Of a stretch of DNA of 27,030 nucleotides, positions 7,214-14,569 are shown piece by piece. Under the pieces are notes generated by a model that did no database searches, had not been told where the DNA came from, and saw nothing but the letters and a program-made list of their open reading frames with translations. Location of the stretch: positions 1 to 27,030 of the forward strand of contig CAYNSB010000044.1 of NCBI GenBank assembly GCA_964399625.1, written 5' to 3'. The position numbers were made by a program, and so were the translations under genes. The stretch's first letter is position 1, and every line of letters starts with the position of its first letter. The stretch comes from CAYNSB01 sp964399625 (GTDB lineage: Bacteria; Planctomycetota; Phycisphaerae; Phycisphaerales; UBA1924).

Positions 7214-8176
7214 GTGGTGCGCCGATTGATGCTCCATGTCGCGCCGATGGTCCAGTTGACGCGCCTGACGAGCGCGCTGGCGGTGCTGGCCAATGCGTGG
7301 TTCGTCGTGCTGTGGTCGCGGGCCGAGCCGCACATCCCGTTCCCGCTGCCCCCCGAGCTTTCCGGACCGTTGTGGCAGCCTCTGCTGGCGTGCTCGATGG
7401 TGGCGCTTGGGCTGTACGCGTTCGGCGCGGCGCTCAACGACATCCTGGACCTGCGCCGCGACCGGCTGCTGCGGGGCGATCGCCCGCTCGCGTCCGGGTC
7501 GGTGGGGCTTGAGACGGCGGTGTGGATCGTCGTCGTCACGTGCGGGCTGGCGGTGCTGGGCGCGACCTGGTTCGGGGATCGGGCGATCCTGCTCACGCTG
7601 CTGCTCCAAGTCGGTGTGCTGGCGTACAGCGCGGCGGCGCGATTCATCCCCGGCGCGGGGCTGCTGATTCTTGGGGCGATCCATGTCGGGCTGATGCTCG
7701 CGCCCAACCCGCACATCGGATTCGTGTGGCCCGTGTGGCTGATCTTCGTGCACGCGGTCATTACCGGCGCGCTCGCGCACGTGCTGGGGCGCAAGGTCCC
7801 GCGCATGTCGCGGCGTGCGGCGCTGGTGCTCGCGGTTGGGCTGCTCGCGGTGACGGGCGCGGCGCTGGTATGGCCCTACTCGCGGGGAGGGGTTCCCTGG
7901 CGGGCGTGGATCGCGCCGCCCGTGCTCGCGATTCTGTGCGCTGTCTGGATCGTGCGACTGGTCCGCACGCACGGGCCGGGATCGCGCGTGGGCGAGAAGA
8001 TCACTCGGTACGGCGCGTTGTGGATGCCGCTCTATGGCGTGGCGTGGCTGCTGGGGACCGAGCGGGTGAGCGAGGCGGCGCTGCTGGGCGTGATCGCGGG
8101 CCTGGCGTCGCTGGGCGTGACCATGGCTCGCGAGGTGTACGGGCTCGTGACCGAGCCCGTGGGCTTCCGGCGGTAG
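7214..8176 (+). CDS. UbiA-like membrane prenyltransferase
   Basis: A 320-residue membrane protein with about eight or nine hydrophobic segments. The first Asp-rich motif of the UbiA superfamily is present as NDILDLRRD (residues 75-83), followed by the usual RPLASG (90-95), which would bind the Mg-diphosphate of a prenyl donor. The second Asp-rich motif expected after the fifth helix is not evident: the equivalent segment reads HVLGRKVPRMSRR with no aspartate. It could be a divergent prenyltransferase of the SCO3242-like type or a non-catalytic relative. The start used is GTG 7214, 13 bases after AGGA; ATG 7229 and ATG 7247 are alternatives. The gene diverges from ribH with 31 bp between them and converges on the MlaE-like gene. 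Acceptor substrate unknown. Confidence 0.75.
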   Translation: MVRRLMLHVAPMVQLTRLTSALAVLANAWFVVLWSRAEPHIPFPLPPELSGPLWQPLLACSMVALGLYAFGAALNDILDLRRDRLLRGDRPLASGSVGLETAVWIVVVTCGLAVLGATWFGDRAILLTLLLQVGVLAYSAAARFIPGAGLLILGAIHVGLMLAPNPHIGFVWPVWLIFVHAVITGALAHVLGRKVPRMSRRAALVLAVGLLAVTGAALVWPYSRGGVPWRAWIAPPVLAILCAVWIVRLVRTHGPGSRVGEKITRYGALWMPLYGVAWLLGTERVSEAALLGVIAGLASLGVTMAREVYGLVTEPVGFRR

Positions 8177-8185
8177 CGTGAGCGA

Positions 8186-9052
8186 TCAGAAGAGCTTGAG
8201 CGCGTAGAAGATCGCGGTGAAGATCATGTCCGCGATGATGATCGCGACGACCGACTCGACGACGGTGTTCGTTGTGGCGCGCCCCACGCCCGCGGCGCCG
8301 CCCGTGACCTTGAGTCCATTGCCGCACGCGATGACCGCGATGAGCAGCCCGAAGACCGAGCCCTTGGCGACGCCGGTGATGAAGTCCACGCCCTTGACCT
8401 GATCGAGCAGGTTGGACATGAACGTGGTCTCGGGGATCTCCAGGGCGAGCAGGGACGTGACCAGGGCGGCGATGACGGACACCAGGTCCGACAGCACGGC
8501 GAGGCAGGTCATGCTGACGACCGCCGCGATGACGCGCGGAACGACGAGGAACCGGACGGGGTTCAGGGCGTGCGCCTCGAGCGCCTCGATCTCCTCCCCC
8601 ACCACCATCGTGCCGATCTCGGCGGCGATGGCGGCGCCGGCGAATCCCGTGAGCACGACGGCCGCGATGAGCGGGCCCAGCTCGCGCAGCACCGCGACGC
8701 CGATGATGTTCGCGACGAGCTCCTTCTGCCCGAACTCGTCGAGCGGCGGGGCGAGCTGCAACGCGAGGATGAGCCCGATGCAGCCCGACACGAGCCCGAT
8801 GATGAACACGGAGCGCACGCCGATGCGCACGAGCTGCGAGACGATCGCGACGCGTCCCAGCCGGACCTTGCCGCGATGACGCAGGGCGCGGTAGATCCAC
8901 GTGCACGCCTCGAGGAAGATCCCCAGGATCGTGCCCATGTGATCGAGGATGCTCAGGGCGCGGGCGCCGACGAACTCCACGGGCGCGACGATCGGCGCCA
9001 GCAGCGTGGGCACGCGCAGCACGTTCGAACCGGATGCACCAGGGGCCGCCAT
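8186..9052 (-). CDS. MlaE-family ABC transporter permease
   Basis: A 288-residue inner-membrane protein with about five membrane segments and the MlaE core: GLVSGCIGLILALQ, VLRELGPLIAAVVLTG, AAEIGTMVVGEEIEALEAH (coupling region), PVRFLVVPRVIAA and a C-terminal GVGRATTNTVVESV segment followed by a last helix. MlaE proteins work with an ATPase (MlaF) and an MCE protein (MlaD) in lipid transport between membranes. Neither partner is in the window. The gene lies 87 bp downstream of a STAS-domain gene on the same strand, which is notable because MlaB is a STAS protein. No clear Shine-Dalgarno sequence precedes the ATG at 9050-9052; the first 25 residues may be a leader or a mis-set start. Confidence 0.9.
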   Translation of the reverse strand: MAAPGASGSNVLRVPTLLAPIVAPVEFVGARALSILDHMGTILGIFLEACTWIYRALRHRGKVRLGRVAIVSQLVRIGVRSVFIIGLVSGCIGLILALQLAPPLDEFGQKELVANIIGVAVLRELGPLIAAVVLTGFAGAAIAAEIGTMVVGEEIEALEAHALNPVRFLVVPRVIAAVVSMTCLAVLSDLVSVIAALVTSLLALEIPETTFMSNLLDQVKGVDFITGVAKGSVFGLLIAVIACGNGLKVTGGAAGVGRATTNTVVESVVAIIIADMIFTAIFYALKLF

Positions 9053-9139
9053 GGACGAAGACTATCACAGAAGGGGCACGCTCGCCGGAGCAGGCTCTGC
9101 TTTGCCGTCGACGCTCGATGGCGCGGCGGGGAGGCTGGA

Positions 9140-9487
9140 TCAGCCGCGAACGGCCGCGTCCCGCGTGGGCATGATGGTGAAGACGGTGTCCAGGCGTGCG
9201 ATCTCGAAGATCGAGCGCACGCGGTCCTTCATGGCGCAGAGGACCATCTTGGTGTTGTTCCGGCGTGCGATCTGGAGGGCCTCGACCAGGGTCGCCACGC
9301 CCGAGCTGTCCATGTAGTCCACGCCCGCCAGGTCGATCACGAGGCGCTGGGGCTTGCTGGTCTGCGCCTGGCGGAGCGAGGTGCGCAGCACCGGCGAGCG
9401 CGACAGGTCGATGTCCCCCTCGGGCACGACGACGATCGCGCCGTCCTGCGTCTCGGTCCTCACCTTGATCCCGGTGTCGTCTGCCAT
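9140..9487 (-). CDS. STAS-domain anti-sigma factor antagonist (SpoIIAA/RsbV-like)
   Basis: A 115-residue single-domain protein with STAS fold: N-terminal strand pair with VPEGDIDLSRSPVLR (residues 21-35), then RLVIDLAGVDYMDSSGVATL (48-67). Ser62 in MDSSG matches the serine phosphorylated in SpoIIAA-type antagonists. Family role: the unphosphorylated form binds the kinase/anti-sigma factor and frees a sigma factor; phosphorylation reverses this. The gene is 16 bp downstream of the kinase gene, as expected for a partner-switch pair. Because it is also followed by an MlaE permease gene, an MlaB-like role is a second possibility, but the phospho-serine motif and the adjacent kinase favour the first. 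Confidence 0.9.
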   Translation of the reverse strand: MADDTGIKVRTETQDGAIVVVPEGDIDLSRSPVLRTSLRQAQTSKPQRLVIDLAGVDYMDSSGVATLVEALQIARRNNTKMVLCAMKDRVRSIFEIARLDTVFTIMPTRDAAVRG

Positions 9488-9503
9488 GACGTTCCGCCTT
9501 CTC

Positions 9504-10013
9504 TTACGTGTTCTTGCACGAACAATTCGCGCACGACTGGGACTCCGCCGGGACGCGCTTGATGAGCGTCAGACGCATGCCCACCGAGTCCCGCTTCTCG
9601 TAGACCGCCTCGTCCATGACCTGCTGGATGATGTGCACCCCGAGCCCGCCCGGGCGGATCTCGTCCAGATCGCGGCTCTTGATCTTTGACGGGTCCACCT
9701 GCTTGGCCTCGTCCTCCAGAACGATCGCGATGCCCGGCCCGCTCAGCCGCGAGGGCGACCCGTTCGCGGGCGGGAGCGGCCACATGTTGATCCAGATGAG
9801 CCCGTCCTTGCGGCGCTCGTACCCGTGGCGGATGACGTTGCACAGCGCCTCGTCGACCGCCAGCGCGATCTGCCCGCACCCCTCCTCGCTGAAGCCCAGG
9901 CGGCGTGCGACGGAGGCGACCATCTCGCGGGCCCCGCTGAGGTATGTAGGATCGCTCATCAGCTGCACGCGGATGGGCGGGGGACCCAGGCTCGAAGTGA
10001 TCGTGTCGCTCAT
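9504..10013 (-). CDS. Anti-sigma factor serine kinase, HATPase fold (RsbW/SpoIIAB-like)
   Basis: A 169-residue GHKL-type ATP-binding protein. The N-box is AVDEALCNVIRHGY (residues 53-66, with Glu and Asn for Mg-ATP), and the lid/G2 region is PGGLGVHIIQQVMDEAVYE. The G1 box keeps an Asp (VLEDEAKQVDP), but the glycine usual in DxGxG is Ala here. Family function: holds a sigma factor inactive and phosphorylates a STAS partner. The C-terminus carries an unusual Cys-rich tail, SCANCSCKNT, which could bind metal or sense redox state; that is inference. Its ATG overlaps the stop of the upstream lipoprotein gene in TGATG, and the STAS gene follows after 16 bp. ATG 10013 is used; an internal Met at residue 19 is an alternative. 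No sigma factor gene is in the window. Confidence 0.87.
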   Translation of the reverse strand: MSDTITSSLGPPPIRVQLMSDPTYLSGAREMVASVARRLGFSEEGCGQIALAVDEALCNVIRHGYERRKDGLIWINMWPLPPANGSPSRLSGPGIAIVLEDEAKQVDPSKIKSRDLDEIRPGGLGVHIIQQVMDEAVYEKRDSVGMRLTLIKRVPAESQSCANCSCKNT

Positions 10014-10402
10014 CAGCGGCCTCGCGCTCCACTATCGGCCGTTCGTCGATCCGAGTTGGCGGGTTCTGGCTGGGACCCCGGCGAACTCGCGGCGGATTCG
10101 TACCAACGGACCCAGCGTTCGATCGCCTGGCGCCTGCGGGGTTCTGGGTCCGCGTGGTTATACCCCATGTTCTGCCCCGTGACCTTCTGGAGCTCGTGCG
10201 ACGAGGCGAGGCGGATCGCCGGATCGTCGCTGCCCAGCAGGCGGATCAGCTCGGGGATCGCCCGGGGGTCGTTCGTCCGGGCTCCTGCCACGGCCGCGCC
10301 GAAACGCTCCGCGGGGTCCGGGGAGTCGTACCCGTGGGGCACCGACCCGCAGCCCGCGAGGCACACGCACCCCAGCATTGCCACGTACCGCCAGTTCCGC
10401 AC
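10013..10402 (-). CDS. Small lipoprotein with a HEAT-repeat-like segment
   Basis: A 129-residue predicted lipoprotein. The start is GTG (10400-10402). The N-terminus RNWRYVAMLGCVCLAGC is a short type II signal peptide with lipobox LAGC and acylated Cys18. The central region (DPAERFGAAVAGARTNDPRAIPELIRLLGSDD, about residues 29-60, described here by its parts AVAGARTNDPRAIPEL and IRLLGSDDPAIRLAS) resembles HEAT/PBS-lyase repeats, which bind proteins. The tail is Arg/Ser rich. The stop codon overlaps the ATG of the kinase gene by one base, so the two are probably co-translated. A lipoprotein tied to a cytoplasmic partner-switch kinase could act as an envelope sensor, but nothing in the sequence proves this. 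Confidence 0.75.
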   Translation of the reverse strand: MRNWRYVAMLGCVCLAGCGSVPHGYDSPDPAERFGAAVAGARTNDPRAIPELIRLLGSDDPAIRLASSHELQKVTGQNMGYNHADPEPRRRQAIERWVRWYESAASSPGSQPEPANSDRRTADSGARGR

Positions 10403-10470
10403 GCCACGAGTCTAGCGGGCCGGCCGCGATCGCGGCGCCGGGGCATAAACTCTCTGTTTCCACCCGAACA

Positions 10471-10476
10471 GAGGAG
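10471..10476 (+). promoter_or_regulatory. Shine-Dalgarno sequence of guaA
   Basis: GAGGAG lies 11 bases before the guaA ATG at 10488 and supports that start. The spacing is slightly longer than usual. The 85 bp gap 10403-10487 between this gene and the divergent lipoprotein gene must hold promoters for both directions; I see no convincing -35/-10 pair. Confidence 0.6.
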
Positions 10477-10487
10477 CTCTCTCCGCC

Positions 10488-12050
10488 ATGACGGCCAGCC
10501 CACTGCCCCACGACGAGGTCATTCCCATCCTCGACTTTGGTTCGCAGACGGCCCAGCTCATCGCGCGCCGTGTCCGCGAGGCCGGCGCGTACTCCATGCT
10601 CATGCACCCGGCGACCCCGGCGGCGGAGATCGCCGCGCTCAAGCCCAAGGGCATCATCTTCTCGGGCGGGCCCTCGAGCGTGTACGACCCGAACGCTCCA
10701 CGGTTCGATCCCAAGCTCTTCGACCTGGGCATCCCGATCCTGGGCATCTGCTATGGGATGCAGGTCGCGTGCCACACCCTGGGCGCGCAGATCGTTCGTT
10801 CGGACCATCGCGAGTTCGGTCGTGCGTCCTTGGCGATCGCCGATCGCTCCGACCTGTTCGGCGCGATCCCGGAGAAGACCACCGTCTGGATGTCCCACGG
10901 CGACCAGATTGCCGGGCTGAATGAGAAGGGCTTCGTCACCCTTGCGATCACGCCCACGAGCAAGCACGCCTCCGTCCGCCACCCCGCCAAGAAGTTCTGG
11001 GGCGTGCTCTTTCACCCCGAGGTCACGCACACGCCCCACGGCGCGGACATCATCCGCAACTTCCTGTACGAGATCTGCCGCTGCAAGGGCACCTGGAAGA
11101 TGTCGCGCTACGCGGACACCGCCGCGGCACGTATCCGCGAGCAGGTCGGCAAAGGGCGGGTGATCTGCGGGCTTTCGGGCGGCGTGGACTCGGCCGTCGC
11201 CGCGGCCCTCATCCACAAGGCGATCGGCGATCAGCTCACGTGCGTGTTCGTGGACACGGGGCTGCTGCGCAAGGCCGAGCGTGAGCTCGTGGAGACGACG
11301 TTCCGCGATCACTTCTCCATCGACCTTCGCGTCGTGGACGCCGAGCGTGAGTTCCTTTCGGATCTTGCCGGCATCAGCGAGCCCCAGGAGAAGCGCCGGC
11401 GGATCGGGCACCGCTTCATCGAGGTGTTCCAGCGTGAGGCGCACGACATCAAGGGCGTCGAGTTCCTCGCGCAGGGGACGCTGTACCCGGACGTGATCGA
11501 GAGCGGGCACGGATACGCCGGGCAGTCCGCGGGCATCAAGCTCCACCACAACGTGGGCGGCCTTCCCGAGAAGCTGGGCTTCAAGCTCGTCGAGCCGCTG
11601 CGCGAACTCTTCAAGGACGAGGTCCGTGCGCTTGGGCAGGTGCTGGGATTGCCCGAGCACATGGTGTGGCGTCACCCGTTCCCGGGGCCGGGCCTTGGGA
11701 TCCGCGTCATCGGCGAGGTGACCAGGGCCAAGCTCGACGTGCTGCGCGAGTGCGACGAGATCCTGCTCGAGGAGATCGTCGCGAACAACCTGTACCGCAC
11801 CACGAGCCAGGTCTTTGCCGTGCTGCTGCCCGTGCAGAGCGTGGGCGTCATGGGCGATGGACGGACCTACGAGAGCTGCGTCGCGCTGCGTGCTGTGGAG
11901 AGCCAGGACTTCATGACCGCCGACTGGGCGCGACTGCCCTATGACGTGCTGGCGACCATCTCCAACCGCATCATCAACGAGGTGCGCGGCGTCAACCGCG
12001 TCGTCTACGACATCTCCAGCAAGCCCCCGGCGACGATCGAGTGGGAATAG
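10488..12050 (+). CDS. guaA: GMP synthase (glutamine-hydrolysing)
   Basis: Converts XMP to GMP using ATP and glutamine. The 520-residue protein is full length. The class I glutamine amidotransferase domain (about 10-190) has nucleophile Cys88 in GICYGMQ and His176/Glu178 in FHPEV. The ATP pyrophosphatase domain has the PP-loop SGGVDS (230-235). The C-terminal dimerisation/XMP-binding domain shows RHPFPGPGLGIR and ends DISSKPPATIEWE, the canonical GuaA tail. A GAGGAG sequence precedes the ATG. It diverges from the lipoprotein-kinase-STAS run and appears to stand alone. Confidence 0.98.
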   Translation: MTASPLPHDEVIPILDFGSQTAQLIARRVREAGAYSMLMHPATPAAEIAALKPKGIIFSGGPSSVYDPNAPRFDPKLFDLGIPILGICYGMQVACHTLGAQIVRSDHREFGRASLAIADRSDLFGAIPEKTTVWMSHGDQIAGLNEKGFVTLAITPTSKHASVRHPAKKFWGVLFHPEVTHTPHGADIIRNFLYEICRCKGTWKMSRYADTAAARIREQVGKGRVICGLSGGVDSAVAAALIHKAIGDQLTCVFVDTGLLRKAERELVETTFRDHFSIDLRVVDAEREFLSDLAGISEPQEKRRRIGHRFIEVFQREAHDIKGVEFLAQGTLYPDVIESGHGYAGQSAGIKLHHNVGGLPEKLGFKLVEPLRELFKDEVRALGQVLGLPEHMVWRHPFPGPGLGIRVIGEVTRAKLDVLRECDEILLEEIVANNLYRTTSQVFAVLLPVQSVGVMGDGRTYESCVALRAVESQDFMTADWARLPYDVLATISNRIINEVRGVNRVVYDISSKPPATIEWE

Positions 12051-12319
12051 GCAAGATGCGGCTTCGGCCCCGCCGCCCCTGATGGGCGCTTTTTGCTCGC
12101 CATGCGCGGGCCGAGTATTCATAATGACGGACGTCCAGTCCGGTGCTCAACCGGATTCGGACGGCTGACGCCCGGCTGCGATCGGTCAACTCCAAAGACC
12201 CCAGCCTCGGCCTGTCTCTTCGGACGTAGGCGTTCGAGTCGGTCGCGCGTCTGCAAGAGAGTCTTTGTCCCGCGCGTCTTCGCTCGCCACTCTGGACTCC
12301 GACCTGAGGAACACACGAC
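12051..12319. other. Intergenic region between guaA and the secreted repeat protein gene
   Basis: A 269 bp gap without a supported gene. It holds a weak terminator-like hairpin (12074-12094), a possible sigma70-like promoter on the plus strand (TTGCTC at 12093-12098, 17 bp spacer, TATTCA at 12116-12121; weak match) and GAGGA at 12306-12310, nine bases before the ATG at 12320, a plausible Shine-Dalgarno sequence. The remainder, about 12122-12305, would be a long 5' leader if that promoter is used. I see no known riboswitch in it. Confidence 0.5.
12074..12094 (+). terminator. Possible intrinsic terminator after guaA
   Basis: A 5 bp stem CGCCC (12074-12078) with GGGCG (12084-12088) around a 5-base loop, followed by C and five T (12090-12094). 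The stem is short, so it is only a moderate candidate; position just after the guaA stop supports it. Confidence 0.5.
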
Positions 12320-14488
12320 ATGCAGTTCATCCGCTCGCTTGCTCGACCGTTCCCGTTCATCTCCGCGGCGGCCGGCCTGGCCCTGGCCGCGGGAACCACC
12401 TCGGCACAAACGATCCAGTGGAACAACCCCAACGGCGGCTTGGCCTCAACGCCCGCCAACTGGTCGCCCGCGGGCACGCCCGGGTCGAGCATCAACCTGA
12501 TTTTCAACGTCAACTCGGCGCTACCCACGATCCCGATCACCTTCGATGCCGCGAGCTCGTCCGCCCTCGCGCACACCTACCGCTCTGAGTCGTACACGCA
12601 CACGATGGCGTCGACGCACACGTCCTTCGGTAACATCTTCATCGGCGACCAGACCGGCGACAACGCCGCCGTCACGCTGGCCTCGGGCACCTGGACGCTC
12701 GGTAACGTCAACAACCAGGTGCGTCTGGCCAATTCCTCCGGCACCACGGGCGCCCTCTCGATCGTCGGAAGCACCTCGACGTTCAATGCCGCATCCTCGA
12801 CGAGCGTCGGCCTTGGCGGCGCGGGCACGCTCAGCATCCTCAATGGAGGCAAGTACGCGGTTGCCGCGGGCGGCAGCGTGACCCTTGCGGGCACGAGCCC
12901 CGCCTCCAGCGGCGCGCTCACCGTCAGCGGGCAGCTTGCCGCGCCGCCGTTCACCCGCTCCACGCTCAGCGGCGGCAACACCCTGGCCGCGATCGGCAAC
13001 GGCAGCGGCACGATCAACGTCACCGACGGCGCGCTCGTGGACACGGTCGTGGTCTCCTTGGGCGGCGGCGGCGCTTCCTCCAACACGGTCACGGTGAGTG
13101 GCGCCGTCCACGACCCCGCCACCCTCAAGGCAAGCGGGTTCACATCGAGCGGCTCTTCGGGAACGCAGATCGTGAATATCAACGGCGGGGGTCTTTTGGA
13201 TGTCGCCAACTCGCTGTCCATCGGCGGTGGGATCGGCAGCGGTCCTTCGACGCTCCATGTCGACGCGAGCGGCCAGGTCAAGTGCAAGAACCTCAGCGTG
13301 AATGCCACCGGCGTGCTCGACCTCACGGGCGGCAACATCTCCGTTTCCAATGGCACCTTCTCCTATAGCAATCCCACCTCGCATCTCACCCTCGGCGGCG
13401 CCGACAACCCGGTCGTCGAGCTCACGAACGGCACGCAGTCCACGCTCGGCATCGTCACCAGCGGGCTCTCGCTCTCGGTGGGCGATGCGTCGTCGGGCGA
13501 TGGCATCGCCCAGTTTTTCATCCAGAGCGGCTCGGACTTGACGCTTTCGGCGGGCGGTGCGAGCCTCGGCGTCGACCCCATCGACGATGGCACGCTCGCG
13601 ATCAGCGACCTCGGCTCGACATTCACGATGCCCGTGAGCGAGACGATCACCGTTGGCCAGGCGGGCGCGGGCGCCCTTCTGTTCCAGAACGGCGCGCAGG
13701 GCACGCTGGGCAACGTGCAGACGTCGCAGGGCGCGACCGCCGCGGGCACGATGACGATCGCCGGCGCGGGCACGTCCGTCATCGCCACGACCCTGAGCGT
13801 CGCGGGCACTCAGGCCGCCTCCGGCGGCGACAGCGTGGCGCTGGTCAGCGGCGGCGCGCTGCTCACGATCAATTCGGGCGTTGGGATCGACGCCGTGAAC
13901 ATCTGGCCCAACGGCGAGCTCGACATCATGGGCCCGGGGTCCAAGGTTGCCACCAACAACCGCGTTGACATGACGGCGGGCGGATCGCTGTATCTGTTCG
14001 ATGGCGGCGTGCTGCAATGCCCCAATCTTGCCATGGGCGGCGCGAGCACGCTGCACGTGCGTCTCGATGCGGGCGCCGGGGCGGTCCCCGCCAACATCGA
14101 CGCGCAGCAAGCCACCATCTCGAACGCGGCGCTCAACGTCTCGTTCCTGCCGGGCTCGAGCGTGAACGGCACGAGCGAGTTTGTGATCCTCTCCGCGCCC
14201 GGGGGCATCAGCGGACAGTTCGGTGCGATCACGCTGCCCGCGCCCGGGCCCTACGGATCGCTGCGGGTGGTGCAAACGCCCACGCAGGTGAAGCTCCAGT
14301 TGTGCTATGCGAACTGCGATGGGAGCACGGGCACGCCCGGCCTGACCGCGGCGGACTTCGCGTGCTTCCTGACGAAGTTCCGCACCGCGGACCCCTACGC
14401 GAACTGCGACGGGAGCACGGGCACGCCGAGCCTGACCGCGGCGGACTTTGCGTGCTTCCTCGGCAGATTCCGCGTCGGCTGTCCGTGA
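12320..14488 (+). CDS. Secreted beta-strand-repeat protein with duplicated C-terminal dockerin-like tail
   Basis: A 722-residue exported protein. The signal peptide is MQFIRSLARPFPFISAAAGL and onward, with likely cleavage after Ala29 (TTSA|QT). The body is Gly/Ser/Thr-rich with many short strands of the type NGSGTINVTDGA, TLSILNGGKYAV and GNVQTSQGATAAGTMTIAG, resembling autotransporter-associated beta-strand repeats and predicting a right-handed beta-helix. The C-terminus has two near-identical 30-residue units, ANCDGSTGTP-LTAADFACFL, with Cys, Asp and an EF-hand-like LTAADF segment. I associate this tail with secreted proteins of Phycisphaerales, where it is described as dockerin-like; calcium binding or surface anchoring is inference. 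It has no passenger enzyme motif and its function is unknown. The gene is flanked by housekeeping genes. Confidence 0.85.
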   Translation: MQFIRSLARPFPFISAAAGLALAAGTTSAQTIQWNNPNGGLASTPANWSPAGTPGSSINLIFNVNSALPTIPITFDAASSSALAHTYRSESYTHTMASTHTSFGNIFIGDQTGDNAAVTLASGTWTLGNVNNQVRLANSSGTTGALSIVGSTSTFNAASSTSVGLGGAGTLSILNGGKYAVAAGGSVTLAGTSPASSGALTVSGQLAAPPFTRSTLSGGNTLAAIGNGSGTINVTDGALVDTVVVSLGGGGASSNTVTVSGAVHDPATLKASGFTSSGSSGTQIVNINGGGLLDVANSLSIGGGIGSGPSTLHVDASGQVKCKNLSVNATGVLDLTGGNISVSNGTFSYSNPTSHLTLGGADNPVVELTNGTQSTLGIVTSGLSLSVGDASSGDGIAQFFIQSGSDLTLSAGGASLGVDPIDDGTLAISDLGSTFTMPVSETITVGQAGAGALLFQNGAQGTLGNVQTSQGATAAGTMTIAGAGTSVIATTLSVAGTQAASGGDSVALVSGGALLTINSGVGIDAVNIWPNGELDIMGPGSKVATNNRVDMTAGGSLYLFDGGVLQCPNLAMGGASTLHVRLDAGAGAVPANIDAQQATISNAALNVSFLPGSSVNGTSEFVILSAPGGISGQFGAITLPAPGPYGSLRVVQTPTQVKLQLCYANCDGSTGTPGLTAADFACFLTKFRTADPYANCDGSTGTPSLTAADFACFLGRFRVGCP
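14309..14488 (+). repeat. 90-bp tandem duplication in the C-terminal tail
   Basis: Two direct copies, 14309-14398 and 14399-14488, both begin GCGAACTGCGA and stay closely similar for about 60 bases (GGGAGCACGGGCACGCC, CTGACCGCGGCGGACTT, GCGTGCTTCCT). They encode the paired ANCDGSTGTP...LTAADFACFL units. The second copy ends at the stop codon. Confidence 0.85.
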
Positions 14489-14569
14489 GCCATCGGTGAT
14501 TGCGGCACGCCCGTCCGCCTTTGCCGCTCGCGCCGCTGCACCACCCACTCTCCCCATACTCTCCCCGCC

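Noticed and set aside
7183..7806. Upstream extension of the ribH frame to give a 392-residue protein
   Set aside because: The added part is antisense to the UbiA-like gene and shows no family character; the ATG at 7182 gives a normal lumazine synthase.
10158..12122. Minus-strand open frame of 654 codons opposite guaA
   Set aside because: Antisense to a fully conserved GMP synthase; long antisense frames are expected at this GC content.
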